Notes under the pieces: generated by a model
What the model saw: only the letters and a program-made list of their open reading frames with translations
Told to the model about the DNA's origin: nothing
Databases searched by the model: none
Shown here: piece by piece, positions 9,059-17,535 of the stretch
Layout of the letters: every line of letters begins with the position of its first letter
How positions within the stretch are numbered: the stretch's first letter is position 1
Position numbers and translations under genes: made by a program
Assembly (NCBI RefSeq): GCF_016863295.1
Contig: NZ_BOOP01000054.1
Location: 1-58,336 of the forward strand
Direction: 5' to 3'
DNA length: 58,336 nt
DNA from: Planotetraspora phitsanulokensis
GTDB taxonomy: Bacteria; Actinomycetota; Actinomycetes; Streptosporangiales; Streptosporangiaceae

Positions 9059-9087
9059 GCGGGGCACGCTCGCCGAGCGTGCCCCGC
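9059..9087. terminator. Strong bidirectional hairpin
   Basis: GCGGGGCACGCTC (9059-9071) and GAGCGTGCCCCGC (9075-9087) form a perfect 13-bp stem with a GCC loop. It lies between the SRPBCC gene and the converging glycosyltransferase gene, so it can serve both. Confidence 0.8.
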
Positions 9088-9172
9088 GCTTGAACCGAGC
9101 CTCACTCCCCGTTCTCGTGTCCAGGTGTCAGCGCGGAACGCTGTGACCCACCGGCCCGCCTCCGGAGGAGTG

Positions 9173-11245
9173 CTATGCGCCGAGTCTGGAGGCCACGCGG
9201 CGCAGCTTGTCGCGGGCGTCCGGCCCCAGCCGGCTGATCACCGGACGGCCGACCCGCCGCAGGATGCCGCCCTTGGCCGGCGGGCGCCGTTCCCCGGAGG
9301 ACGCCTTCGTGGCCGAGCCGACGGTGCCTGATTTGTCGGTCAACCGCAGCCGGCCGTCGGCGTCGACCCGGACCTGGCCGATCTTCAGCTCGGGGCCGGC
9401 GTGGCCGTCCAGACGGGCGGACAGCCGCCACGTGCCCGGGCGAAGACCGGCGATCGGAGAGCGGGCACGACCGTCGGCGGTGGTGCGCAGGCGGATCCTT
9501 CCGCCGGCCGGCTCCATCACGGCGGGCAGCGCGACGGAACCGGAGTCGTCACCCTTGCCGCGCAGGACGAACCAGGCCCGGGTCGGAGCAGTGCCGGGCT
9601 GGGAGACGACCGCCAACTGGACGGCCGGCTCGCCGTCCTCGTTCGGCATGCCCCGCACCTCGCGCCTGGCGAGGGCGGTGCCCAGCTTCTTGCCGCTGCG
9701 GTCCACGTCCAGGCTGAGGTTTCCGTGCGGAACGGTGAAGTACGGGATGGTGAGCTGGGCCGGCTCGCCGAGCAGCGCGGGCAGGCAGTGGTCGTCGACG
9801 TGCGCGGCGCGGTCGGCGCCGAGCCTGGCCTTGCGCACGAGGCCGAGGCCGCGCACCGGGACCCACACGTCCCACGTGCCGCGGGTCAGGGCGTCGCGGC
9901 CACCCACCGCCTTCGGGTCGAGGTAGGCGGTGCCGCACAGCACGACCTGGCAGAGGACGTCGCCGTCGGGCAGCCGCTCCAGCTCGTCGACGGAGGTCTC
10001 GAACGTCGCCGGGCACGGCCACTCCACCGCGGTGTCGCGATCGCGGATGCTCACCTCGGCCTTGAAGCCGTCCAGTTCGTCGGTGACGTCGACCAGCTCG
10101 CCGTCCGCCAGAACGCCCTGGTGGAAGTCCGGGTGCAGGTAGTACCGGTCGCCGCGGCGCAACAGGGCGAGCGGAGCCTTGTCGTCCCCGTACACCAGCC
10201 GGACTCTGACGGTGATGGCGATCCTGCCGTCGTCTTCCCAGGCCAGGTCTTCCAGGCGGGCATGCCCCTTGACGGTGGCCGCCCGGCGGGCGATCTCCAC
10301 CAGCTCCTTGCGCTGGTCGCGGCGGAGCAGGGTCGAGCGGATCCGTAGGATCGCGCCGAGCCCGTCGTGGACGCCGTCGTTGATGTAGCCGTCGGCGAGT
10401 TCCCTGACGGCGTCGACCATCTCGTCGAGGTATTCAGGGGCGTACTTCACGACCGAGGGCTCGCTGAGCCGGCCGAGCATCTCCACGCGGTAGAAGCGGC
10501 GCAGCAGTCCTTCGCGGAACTCGCCCGGCTCGGTGTTGGCGTTGACGACGTCGAGGACCTCGCGCAGGTTGCCGTAGTAGCCGGACGGGATGATCTTGGC
10601 GGAGCCTGCGTTCTTGCCGTCGTCGCGCTTGGAGTAGTGGTAACAGGTGTAGTCGCCGAGGATGGAGACCGCCTTCGCCGGGAAGTACGTCTCCATCATG
10701 TAGAGCTGGTCTTCCAGGCGGCGCTTGCCCTCGGGATAGGCGATCTTGTTCTCGCGCAGGAACTCCGTACGGAACATCTTGTGCGGGGTGAGGCTGTCGA
10801 CCAGTGGGGCGTCGTAGATGGTGCATTTTTCGCGGGTGATCCGGAAGACGCCGTGTGGGACGGCGCGGAAGTTGCTGGCGACCTTGCCGAAGACGATGTC
10901 CGAGCCGTTGCGATGGCCCAGCTCCCACAGCCGCCGCAGCGCGTCGGGCGCCAGGTAGTCGTCCTGGTCGACGAAGTGCACGTACTCGCCGCGGGCCTCG
11001 GCCACTCCGATGTTGCGCGGCTTGCCGGGCCATCCGGAGTTGGGGATGTGGATGACGCGCACGTGGGAGTGCTCGGCGGCGAGCTTGTCCAGGCGTTCGG
11101 GAGTGTCGTCGCTCGACCCGTCGTCGACGAAGAGGAGCTCGAGATCCCCGGGTGGCAGGGTCTGGCCGAGCAGGGAGGCGATGCAGGGTTCGATGTACTT
11201 GCCCGGGTTGTAGACCGGGACGATGACACTCACCTTGGCCGACAT
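9173..11245 (-). CDS. GT2 family glycosyltransferase with long C-terminal region
   Basis: 690 aa. Residues 1-230 are a classic GT-A domain of family 2: VSVIVPVYNPGKYIEPCIAS at the start, LLFVDDGSSDDTPERL for the nucleotide-sugar base, and FVDQDDYLAP as the DxD-type metal site. Residues 330-690 form a beta-rich C-terminal part without a recognised catalytic motif. This layout is shared with actinobacterial wall-glycopolymer or teichoic-acid-like transferases, probably acting at the inner face of the membrane. There is no membrane helix. The ATG has an AGGGAGG site 9 nt upstream. A CRP-consensus palindrome lies about 140 nt ahead of the start. No other glycan genes flank it. Confidence 0.85.
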   Translation of the reverse strand: MSAKVSVIVPVYNPGKYIEPCIASLLGQTLPPGDLELLFVDDGSSDDTPERLDKLAAEHSHVRVIHIPNSGWPGKPRNIGVAEARGEYVHFVDQDDYLAPDALRRLWELGHRNGSDIVFGKVASNFRAVPHGVFRITREKCTIYDAPLVDSLTPHKMFRTEFLRENKIAYPEGKRRLEDQLYMMETYFPAKAVSILGDYTCYHYSKRDDGKNAGSAKIIPSGYYGNLREVLDVVNANTEPGEFREGLLRRFYRVEMLGRLSEPSVVKYAPEYLDEMVDAVRELADGYINDGVHDGLGAILRIRSTLLRRDQRKELVEIARRAATVKGHARLEDLAWEDDGRIAITVRVRLVYGDDKAPLALLRRGDRYYLHPDFHQGVLADGELVDVTDELDGFKAEVSIRDRDTAVEWPCPATFETSVDELERLPDGDVLCQVVLCGTAYLDPKAVGGRDALTRGTWDVWVPVRGLGLVRKARLGADRAAHVDDHCLPALLGEPAQLTIPYFTVPHGNLSLDVDRSGKKLGTALARREVRGMPNEDGEPAVQLAVVSQPGTAPTRAWFVLRGKGDDSGSVALPAVMEPAGGRIRLRTTADGRARSPIAGLRPGTWRLSARLDGHAGPELKIGQVRVDADGRLRLTDKSGTVGSATKASSGERRPPAKGGILRRVGRPVISRLGPDARDKLRRVASRLGA

Positions 11246-11384
11246 CGAAAACCGCCTCCCTGCGCCTCTTTATGACCAGCCCGTTCAGGACGCATTCATG
11301 GTCGCGCCTTCGCGAGGACATTCCTAATTCACGACGACGAAAAGACGCCTGGATCGCGGAAAAAGTTGTAGATCATCCCTAAAT

Positions 11385-11400
11385 GTGATCTAGATCACAA
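11385..11400. promoter_or_regulatory. CRP/FNR-family binding site (perfect palindrome)
   Basis: TGTGATCTAGATCACA is a perfect 16-bp palindrome of the form TGTGA-N6-TCACA, the consensus for CRP-family proteins, including mycobacterial CRP. It is 140 bp upstream of the glycosyltransferase start and just behind the tautomerase gene, in a locally AT-rich stretch. Confidence 0.7.
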
Positions 11401-11467
11401 CAAAGGGTTGTGAGGAGGCGGATCCGCCTGCTTACGGGTGATGTGCGGGGCCGGGCCCCCGGCCTGT

Positions 11468-11707
11468 TCATCCGGAGGGACGCGAGCGCTGCTGGGCGCG
11501 GAACTGCTCGACGGGCAGGCCGCCCCAGCCCCAGTTCTCCAGCTCGACCTCCTCGATGACGACGAAGGTGGACTCCATCGGCTTGCCGAGCACGTCGAGC
11601 AGCAGCCGGCTGACGCCCTGGATGAGCGCGGCCTTCTGCTCGGCGCCGGCGGACTCCGCACCGGGTTCGGTTCCCTCGCGGGTGATCTGGATGGTGACGA
11701 TCGGCAT
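11468..11707 (-). CDS. 4-oxalocrotonate tautomerase family protein
   Basis: 79 aa beginning MPIVTIQITREG. After Met removal the N-terminal Pro1 is the catalytic base of this superfamily, which catalyses keto-enol tautomerisation of small carbonyl compounds. The pattern QKAALIQGVSRLLLDVLGKP then FVVIEEVELENWGWGG matches the single beta-alpha-beta unit, and the protein should assemble into hexamers or a similar oligomer. An AGGAG site precedes the ATG by 8 nt. The gap to the upstream SDR gene is short (about 38 nt), so the two are probably one operon under the neighbouring TetR regulator. Confidence 0.85.
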   Translation of the reverse strand: MPIVTIQITREGTEPGAESAGAEQKAALIQGVSRLLLDVLGKPMESTFVVIEEVELENWGWGGLPVEQFRAQQRSRPSG

Positions 11708-11745
11708 CGGTTCGGCTCCTGTCGTCGGTCGCTTCGTCCGGGCCG

Positions 11746-12453
11746 TCAGTGGCCGGCGGTCTGGCCGCCGTCGATGTGCAGGATCTCGCCGGTCACGAAA
11801 GGCGCCGACTCCAGGTACATCACTCCGTCCACGACGTCGTCGATCTCGCCCATCCGGCCGACCGGGTGCAGCCCGGCGAGTGCCTCGTGGGTCTCGACGG
11901 GGTGCATGGGCGTCTTGATGACCCCGGGCGAGACGGCGTTCACCCGTACGGACCGGGTCGCGTACTCGATGGCCAGCGACTTCGTGGCGGCCGCCAGACC
12001 GCCCTTGGTCAGCGAGGCGAGCACGGACGGCACCCCGGAGTTGGGGTGCTCGACGAAGCTGGTCGTGATGTTGACGATGTGACCGCCCCCCTGCTCGAGC
12101 ATGGGACCCAGCACACGCTGGGTGATGTGGAAGAACCCCGCGAGGTTCACGCCGGTCACGCTGGCGTAGTCGTCGTCGGTGTAGTCGGTGAACGGCTTGG
12201 CGACGAAGATCCCTGCGTTGTTGACCAGAGTGTCGATGCGGCCGAAGCGGCTCAGCGCCTCAGCGACCACGCGCTCGGCCGTGTCCGCGTCTGCGATGTC
12301 GCCCTGGACGGTCACGATGTCCGCGTCCTCCGAGGGAGTGATCGACCGCGACGTGGCGACGACTCCATAGCCGAGCTTGCGGTAGGCGTCGACCAGTCCG
12401 GCGCCGATGCCCTGGGACGCTCCCGTGATCACTGCGACCTTCTGTCCTCGCAT
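11746..12453 (-). CDS. Short-chain dehydrogenase/reductase with atypical active site
   Basis: 235 aa from the ATG at 12453, preceded by AAAGGA. The NAD(P) motif GASQGIGAG is near the N-terminus, NNAG in TLVNNAGIFVAK is present, and the C-terminus has the common GEILHIDGGQTAGH ending. The usual catalytic Tyr of YxxxK is not seen: the stretch reads VPSVLASLTKGGLAAATKS, with Ala at the Tyr position while the Lys is kept. Relatives with this ASLTKGG signature appear to be an SDR subgroup, so the change is probably a family trait. Substrate unknown. It is divergent from the TetR gene across two operators, hence a likely regulated target together with the tautomerase. Confidence 0.85.
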   Translation of the reverse strand: MRGQKVAVITGASQGIGAGLVDAYRKLGYGVVATSRSITPSEDADIVTVQGDIADADTAERVVAEALSRFGRIDTLVNNAGIFVAKPFTDYTDDDYASVTGVNLAGFFHITQRVLGPMLEQGGGHIVNITTSFVEHPNSGVPSVLASLTKGGLAAATKSLAIEYATRSVRVNAVSPGVIKTPMHPVETHEALAGLHPVGRMGEIDDVVDGVMYLESAPFVTGEILHIDGGQTAGH

Positions 12454-12497
12454 GGCTGTTCCTTTCAGCTGATTCATTGATTCCCCGATCGCTTGAG

Positions 12498-12534
12498 ACG
12501 ACCGGTCTACTATTCAAGCTAGACGACTGGTCGT
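12498..12534. promoter_or_regulatory. Two operator-like palindromes between the SDR and TetR genes
   Basis: The first site is AGACGACCGGTCTA, containing the palindrome GACCGGTC at 12500-12507. The second is AGACGACTGGTCGT, containing the perfect palindrome ACGACTGGTCGT at 12523-12534. Both share AGACGAC(C/T)GGTC and are spaced by about 23 bp. The second abuts the TATACT box of the TetR gene, which fits autorepression. Confidence 0.65.
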
Positions 12535-12546
12535 ATACTCGCAACC
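12534..12546 (+). promoter_or_regulatory. Leaderless-type -10 box of the TetR gene
   Basis: TATACT (12534-12539) is followed by 7 nt and the ATG. The box touches the distal end of the second operator palindrome. Confidence 0.55.
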
Positions 12547-13173
12547 ATGGGACGCACCAGTGACGCGAGAGACAAGATCCTCTCGGCGGCGCGGACGCTG
12601 ATCGAGCAGCGTGGCTACACCGCCTTGGGGGTCGCCGAGATCTGTGCCGCGGCGGGTGTGCCGAAGGGCAGCTTCTACCACTTCTTCGAGTCCAAGCAGG
12701 CCCTCGCGCTCACCGTGATCAACGAGCATTGGACGGAGCAACGACGGCAGTGGATCGAACTGCTCGGCCGTGACCGTCCCCCGTTGCAGCGGTTGCGGGA
12801 CCTGTTCGAGGCGACCGAGACCGTCCAGCGCGTCGGGCAGCAGGACGGCGGCAAGGTCGTCGGCTGCCTGTTCGGCAACCTCGCCCTCGAGCTCAGCACC
12901 CAGGCCGATGACGTGCAGCGACGACTGCAGGAGATCTTCGACGCGCAGATCGAGCTGATCGAGAAGGTGGTCGCCGAGGCGCACGAGCGGGGTGAGACCG
13001 CCGCCACGGTGGACACGCATGACGCGGCGCGATCCATCGTGGCCCAGTTGGAGGGGCGGGTGCTGTTCGCGAAACTCCTCAACGACCCGGGGCAACTCGA
13101 GGCGATGTGGCGCAACTGCCTGGCGTTGCTGGGCGCACGCCCCCTGCAGGAGGGCGCCGGGTCACCCCGATGA
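12547..13173 (+). CDS. TetR/AcrR family transcriptional regulator
   Basis: 208 aa. The N-terminal HTH is clear: RDKILSAARTLIEQRGYTAL followed by AEICAAAGVPKGSFYHFF and ESKQALAL (residues about 9-60). The helical C-terminal ligand domain (about 80-195) includes GCLFGNLALELS, a pattern seen in AcuR/YcnC-like TetR regulators. It is divergent from the SDR-tautomerase unit with two palindromes in the gap, so it most likely represses both itself and that operon and is released by a small electrophile or carbonyl substrate; the ligand is inference. Its 3' end overlaps the response-regulator gene by 12 bp tail to tail. Confidence 0.9.
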   Translation: MGRTSDARDKILSAARTLIEQRGYTALGVAEICAAAGVPKGSFYHFFESKQALALTVINEHWTEQRRQWIELLGRDRPPLQRLRDLFEATETVQRVGQQDGGKVVGCLFGNLALELSTQADDVQRRLQEIFDAQIELIEKVVAEAHERGETAATVDTHDAARSIVAQLEGRVLFAKLLNDPGQLEAMWRNCLALLGARPLQEGAGSPR

Positions 13174-13833
13174 GCTCTGCCGGCCCCGCACGATGTGGTT
13201 CTCCCAGGCCCAGGCGGCGATCCCGACGCGGTTGCGCACCCCGAGCTTGGCCTGGATCCCCGACAGGTGGCTCTTGACCGTGCTGAGCGAGATGAACAGG
13301 TCTGCGGCGATCTCCTGATTGGTGCGGCCGTAGGCGAGGGCCCGGACGACCTCGAGCTCCCGTTCGGACAGCGCCTGCGTTGGCCGGCCGCCTGACGGGG
13401 CCGCGGTCGCCGTCAGCCGCCGCAGCAGCCGTGTGGTGACCGACGGCGAGACCAGGGCGTCCCCCGCGCTCGCCGCGCGGACGGCCTCGACGAGGAGCAC
13501 GGGGCCGGCGTCCTTCAGGATGAAGCCGGCCGCCCCGCCGCGCAGCGCGCCGTACACGTATTCGTCGAGGTCGAACGTGGTGACCACGACCACCCGGAGC
13601 GGGTCGGGGACGCCGGGACCGGCCAGGGCGCGGGTGACCTCGATGCCGTCGAGGCGGGGCATCCTGATGTCCACGAGGCACACGTCCGGCCGCAGCCGGC
13701 GGGCCAGGTCGATCGCCTCGACGCCGTCCGACGCCTCCGCCACCACGTCGATGTCGGGCTGGTCCTCGAGGATGATCCGCAGGCCGCCGCGCACCATCGC
13801 CTGGTCGTCGGCCAGCAGCACCTTGATGGTCAT
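13162..13833 (-). CDS. NarL/FixJ-type response regulator
   Basis: 223 aa. The receiver domain (MTIKVLLADDQAMVRGGL) has the phospho-acceptor Asp55 in CLVDIRMPRLDG, the conserved Thr in VVVTTFD and the Lys in GFILKDAG. The C-terminal LuxR-type HTH (about 155-215) includes LSERELEVVRALAYGRTNQE and STVKSHLSGIQAKLGV. It follows the histidine kinase gene with a 4-bp ATGA overlap, so the two are a translationally coupled two-component system. Target genes are not evident; the neighbouring EamA transporter and SDR operon are candidates only by position. Confidence 0.93.
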   Translation of the reverse strand: MTIKVLLADDQAMVRGGLRIILEDQPDIDVVAEASDGVEAIDLARRLRPDVCLVDIRMPRLDGIEVTRALAGPGVPDPLRVVVVTTFDLDEYVYGALRGGAAGFILKDAGPVLLVEAVRAASAGDALVSPSVTTRLLRRLTATAAPSGGRPTQALSERELEVVRALAYGRTNQEIAADLFISLSTVKSHLSGIQAKLGVRNRVGIAAWAWENHIVRGRQSSSG

Positions 13834-14975
13834 CGAGGCTCCCGGGCGGGAACGGGCAGGGTGGCGAGTACGGACCAGCCCGCCTCGGGGCGCGGGCCGG
13901 CACGCAGGGTGCCACCGAGGACCTCGACGCGCTCCCGCATCCCGACCAGGCCGTATCCGCCCCGGTGGTGGTGGCGTGCCGGGACCGGCGCGGCGTCGTC
14001 GACGACCTCGACGGTGACGGCCTGCCGATCCTGAGCGACGCTGACCGTGACCGAACGAGCGTGCCCGGCGTGCCGGACGATGTTGGTCAGCGACTCCTGG
14101 ACGACGCGGTAGACGGTGCTGGTCACCTCGGGCGGCCAGTCCGATTCGCCCTCGGGAAGCCGCAGGTGTACCTCGGGGCCATGCCCGCCGAAGCGTTCGA
14201 CCAGGTCGCTGAGCTGTTCGGGCCCCTGTGCGGCGGGTGCGGCGTCGCCGTCGTCGCGCAGGATGCCGACGACGCGGCGCATCGCCGCCAGCGCGCCGGA
14301 GCCCGCGGACTCGATGTCCGCCAGGCAGGCGTCGAGCGTGTCCGGGCGCCTGCGGGCGACGAGGCGTGCGGCCTGGGCCTGGACCACGATGCCGGTGACG
14401 TGGTGGGCGACGATGTCGTGCAGTTCCCTGGCCAACTCCAGGCGCTCGTCGCGCCGCACCTTCTCGGCGACGGCGCGGCGGCGGGAGTCGAGCGACCGCA
14501 GGCCCAGTCCGATCATCAGGGCGGCGACCCACCCCGGGCCGTTCAGCAGCGGCGCCGTTCCCGAGGAGAGCGGAGGAGCGGCGAGCCAGGTTCCGGCGAC
14601 CACCGCGAGGCCCCCCGCGGCCACGGCGGCGGCCTGCGGGACCGGCAGCACCCTGATCGCCGAGCCCACGAGGACGGACAGGCCCAGCACCATGGCGGGG
14701 CCGGGCTCGGCGGGCAGATGGACGAACCGGGTGGCCAGCATGGCGACCGCCGCGACGGCCAGGCCCGCGGCCGCCGCCCACGCCCGGTCACGCCGGCGCG
14801 CCAGGGCGATCACGCACACCACGGCTCCGGCCGCGCAGTCGAACTGCCAGTAGCCGCCGCCCCATGTGCCCGCGATCTCGACCGCCGTGACGACGAGCGC
14901 CGCGATGAACACGACCGCCAGCCCGGCGTCGGCCAGGATGCCAGGCCGCCCGCTGAGCCGATCCCGAAGGTTCAC
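13830..14975 (-). CDS. DesK/NarX-type sensor histidine kinase
   Basis: 381 aa from a GTG. Residues 10-165 contain about five to six membrane helices without a large outer loop, typical of actinomycete intramembrane-sensing kinases. The HisKA_3 motif ARELHDIVAHHVTGIVVQAQ carries the phospho-His at about residue 195. The HATPase domain has VVQESLTNIVRHAGHARSVT (N-box) and GGYGLVGMRERVEVLGG (G-box). Its gene overlaps that of the response regulator by 4 bp (ATGA). A TAGCCT box 6 nt before the GTG suggests a leaderless message and supports this start. Cell-envelope stress sensing is common for this class but is inference here. Confidence 0.93.
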   Translation of the reverse strand: MNLRDRLSGRPGILADAGLAVVFIAALVVTAVEIAGTWGGGYWQFDCAAGAVVCVIALARRRDRAWAAAAGLAVAAVAMLATRFVHLPAEPGPAMVLGLSVLVGSAIRVLPVPQAAAVAAGGLAVVAGTWLAAPPLSSGTAPLLNGPGWVAALMIGLGLRSLDSRRRAVAEKVRRDERLELARELHDIVAHHVTGIVVQAQAARLVARRRPDTLDACLADIESAGSGALAAMRRVVGILRDDGDAAPAAQGPEQLSDLVERFGGHGPEVHLRLPEGESDWPPEVTSTVYRVVQESLTNIVRHAGHARSVTVSVAQDRQAVTVEVVDDAAPVPARHHHRGGYGLVGMRERVEVLGGTLRAGPRPEAGWSVLATLPVPAREPR

Positions 14976-14987
14976 CCGCTCAGGCTA
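14976..14987 (-). promoter_or_regulatory. Leaderless-type -10 box of the DesK-type kinase gene
   Basis: TAGCCT (14982-14987, minus strand), 6 nt, then the GTG start. Confidence 0.5.
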
Positions 14988-15063
14988 CGAGAATCCCGTT
15001 CGTGCCGAACCGGCCGAAAGTACGGTCCTGCGACGGCCGGCGGAGGACCTCCGGCGAGGAACG

Positions 15064-15969
15064 TCACGCCTGCGCGAGCGCGAGCAACACGGTCGCGGTC
15101 AGGGCCAGCGCGACGCCGAAGGCCTGCGCCGGAGCCATCCGCTCGTTCAACGCGGCGCGGGACAAGGCGATCGTGGCCAGGGGATAGAGGTTGACCAGCA
15201 CGGAGACGACGGCGAGGCTGCCGGAGCCCAGCGCCAGCAGGAGCAGGGCGTTCGCACCCCCGAGCAGGAATCCGGCCGCGATGCCCAGCGCGCGGCCGCG
15301 GCCGGGGGAGGTCAGGCGGGACGGCTCCTCGTCTCCGTCCAGCAACGACAGGGCGTACCGTGCGCGGGCGCCGGCATGGGGAAGCGCCAGGAGCGGCGCC
15401 AGCACGATCAGGCCCACCGCGCTCTCGACGAGCCCGGAGGTGAGGCCTGATTCGTCCGGCGCGAGATCCAGGGAGACGATGGAAAGGCCCAGGCTGATCC
15501 CGGCGATCACGGAGAGCACGACTGTCCGCGTCGGAACCCGGACCAGGGCGGGGGCGGGCCTCCGCCGTACCGAGATCAGGATCCCGCTCGCGACGGCGAG
15601 GCCCACGGCGACCCAGGACCAGGGCGTCAGCCGCTCACCGCGCGCGACCGCGACGGCGATCGGCACGACGGACTCGAGAACGGCGATCAGCGGCGAGGCG
15701 AGGCTCATCGGCCCGATGGCCAGGGCCGCGTAGAACGTCAGGAATCCGATGATCGCGAAGAGGCCCGCGACGGACCCCGTGAGCACCGAGGCGGTCGACC
15801 ACACCCCGTCGCCCAGGACCACCATGATCGCGAGGATGAGCGTGGAGAACAGGTAGATGATCGCCGTCGCCGGTACGACACGCAGGCGCATCGCCGCGAG
15901 CCCGCCGAAGAAGTCGGACACTCCGAAGGCGATCGCCGACAGCAGTGCGAGCGCGACGGCGAGGATCAC
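15064..15969 (-). CDS. EamA/DMT-family transporter
   Basis: 301 aa with about ten hydrophobic helices in two homologous halves, the drug/metabolite transporter fold. The halves start near VILAVALALLSAIAFGVSDF and TVVLSVIAGISLGLSIVS, and the last helices read PAQAFGVALALTATVLLALA. The GTG at 15969 begins just before helix 1 and lies 6 nt behind TACAGT, supporting it against a much longer shadow reading. Members export amino acids or other metabolites across the cytoplasmic membrane; the substrate is unknown. It lies beside the two-component pair but has its own promoter. Confidence 0.85.
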   Translation of the reverse strand: MILAVALALLSAIAFGVSDFFGGLAAMRLRVVPATAIIYLFSTLILAIMVVLGDGVWSTASVLTGSVAGLFAIIGFLTFYAALAIGPMSLASPLIAVLESVVPIAVAVARGERLTPWSWVAVGLAVASGILISVRRRPAPALVRVPTRTVVLSVIAGISLGLSIVSLDLAPDESGLTSGLVESAVGLIVLAPLLALPHAGARARYALSLLDGDEEPSRLTSPGRGRALGIAAGFLLGGANALLLLALGSGSLAVVSVLVNLYPLATIALSRAALNERMAPAQAFGVALALTATVLLALAQA

Positions 15970-15981
15970 GTAACCACTGTA
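15970..15981 (-). promoter_or_regulatory. Leaderless-type -10 box of the EamA gene
   Basis: TACAGT (15976-15981, minus strand), 6 nt, then the GTG. Confidence 0.5.
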
Positions 15982-16116
15982 ACGGGAATGCCGGTTACTG
16001 AATAGTTCTGTCGCGGTGAAGCGGCCTTCCGCGCCGGAACCCTCGCCGGTCAGCACGCCACCCGTGACCGCACGCACTCCGGCCTGTGTGGTGCACTGGT
16101 CAGGGGGATCTGCGAG

Positions 16117-17535
16117 ATGAGCGCGCCACAGCAATGGTCCATTACAACGCGCATCACTCTGTTCACCGGTGTGGTGGCGGCTCTGCTCTCTGCGCTTCTC
16201 GCCACGGTTCTCATGATCGCCCTCAGCCGGATCGCCACTGACTTCCTCACCGACGAGCTCGCCGCGAACGCCGGCCGCGTGGCCGTCGCCGTTGAGCGGG
16301 ACCAGATCTCCTATCCCCTCTCGTACCACCAGTCCCGCAACATGCAGGTCGTCGACACCGAAGGCAAGGTCGTCGCCGCCACCGACCGACTGCGGGGCAA
16401 GCCGCGCATGGCCAGGTTCACCCCCGACAAGACGACGGCGACCTCCATCGTGTGCGGCGGGGTCTTCCCGGCGGAGGAATGCAACATCGTGGTGGCGAAA
16501 GCGGCTCAACGCGACGGTGAGAAATGGATCGTCTACAGCGCCTCCCCGGTGTTGCCCGCGTGGGTCGACCCACGGCTGGCCGCCCTGGTGGGAGGGAGCG
16601 CGGTCATGCTCGCCGCGGCCGTCACCTACCTCGGTCACCGGGTCGCCGACGCCTCCCTCCGGCCGGTTCGGGCCATCCAGGGGGAACTCGAAGAGATCAA
16701 CGCGACCTGTCCCGACCGCCGGGTGCCCGTGCCGAACAGCGACGACGAGATCCATGATCTGGCCGAAAGCGTCAACCACACCCTGAGCCGGCTGGAGGCC
16801 GCGCTGCTCCAGCAGCGCCAGTTCGTCTCCGACGCGTCCCACGACCTGCGCAGTCCGATCGCCGCGATGCAGGCCGAGGTCGAGGACGCGCTGATGGCGC
16901 CCCAGGAGACCACCGTGCCCAAACTGGGCGTGACGCTGCTGAGCGACCTCAAACGGCTGCAGGCGATCGTGCATGATCTGCTGACCATCGCCCGTCTGGA
17001 CTCCGCGATGCCCGGTGCACGCGAGCCCGTCGACCTCTCCGACCTCGTCGGCACGGAGTTGCGGGCGCGCCGGCACACCAAGGTGATCGAGACGGTGCTC
17101 CAACCCGGCGTGTTCGTCGTGGGTGACCGTTCACGACTGGTGCGCGTGTTCACGAACCTCGTCGACAACGCTCAGCGGCACGCGGAGAGCACGATCATCG
17201 TGACCGTACGGCGGGAGCCGGAGAGCGGCGATCAGCGTTTCCCCGTAGGCGTCGCGGTGCTGGAGGTCGTCGACGACGGTCCCGGCATCGATCCGGACAA
17301 GCGTGAGCTGGTGTTCCAGCGGTTCATCCGGCTGGACGCCGCCCGCAGCAAGGACGCCGGCGGTGCGGGGCTGGGCCTGGCGATCGCCCGGCAGATCGCC
17401 GAGAGCGGAGGGGGCACCCTCCGGATCGAGGACAGCACTCGCGGCGCACGGTTCGTCCTACGGCTCCCCGCCGTCCCGGCGGCTGACGACGCCGTCGAGC
17501 CGGCCGCTCGCGACTCGCTCAACTGGCGCGACTGA
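16117..17535 (+). CDS. HAMP-type sensor histidine kinase (orphan)
   Basis: 472 aa. TM1 is at about residues 10-37, an extracellular region of about 120 residues with two Cys follows (CGGVFPAEEC), and TM2 is at about 155-175. Then come a HAMP domain (LRPVRAIQGELEEIN), HisKA (FVSDASHDLRSPIAAMQAEV, phospho-His at about 245) and HATPase_c (NLVDNAQRHAE, VDDGPGIDPD, GAGLGLAIARQIAESGGG). This is a complete EnvZ/PrrB-like kinase. Such genes normally sit next to an OmpR-type regulator; none is present on either side, so it is an orphan here. The last ~10 codons and stop are part of a 36-bp tandem repeat that continues past the gene. Confidence 0.92.
   Translation: MSAPQQWSITTRITLFTGVVAALLSALLATVLMIALSRIATDFLTDELAANAGRVAVAVERDQISYPLSYHQSRNMQVVDTEGKVVAATDRLRGKPRMARFTPDKTTATSIVCGGVFPAEECNIVVAKAAQRDGEKWIVYSASPVLPAWVDPRLAALVGGSAVMLAAAVTYLGHRVADASLRPVRAIQGELEEINATCPDRRVPVPNSDDEIHDLAESVNHTLSRLEAALLQQRQFVSDASHDLRSPIAAMQAEVEDALMAPQETTVPKLGVTLLSDLKRLQAIVHDLLTIARLDSAMPGAREPVDLSDLVGTELRARRHTKVIETVLQPGVFVVGDRSRLVRVFTNLVDNAQRHAESTIIVTVRREPESGDQRFPVGVAVLEVVDDGPGIDPDKRELVFQRFIRLDAARSKDAGGAGLGLAIARQIAESGGGTLRIEDSTRGARFVLRLPAVPAADDAVEPAARDSLNWRD

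Noticed and set aside
13162-14781. 539-codon minus-strand reading through kinase and regulator
   Set aside because: The first part is an out-of-frame shadow of the kinase; the receiver domain starts at the ATG at 13833.
15064-17103. 679-codon minus-strand reading that extends the EamA gene upstream
   Set aside because: The extra 377 codons lie opposite the histidine kinase gene and are not transporter-like; the GTG at 15969 has a leaderless -10 box.
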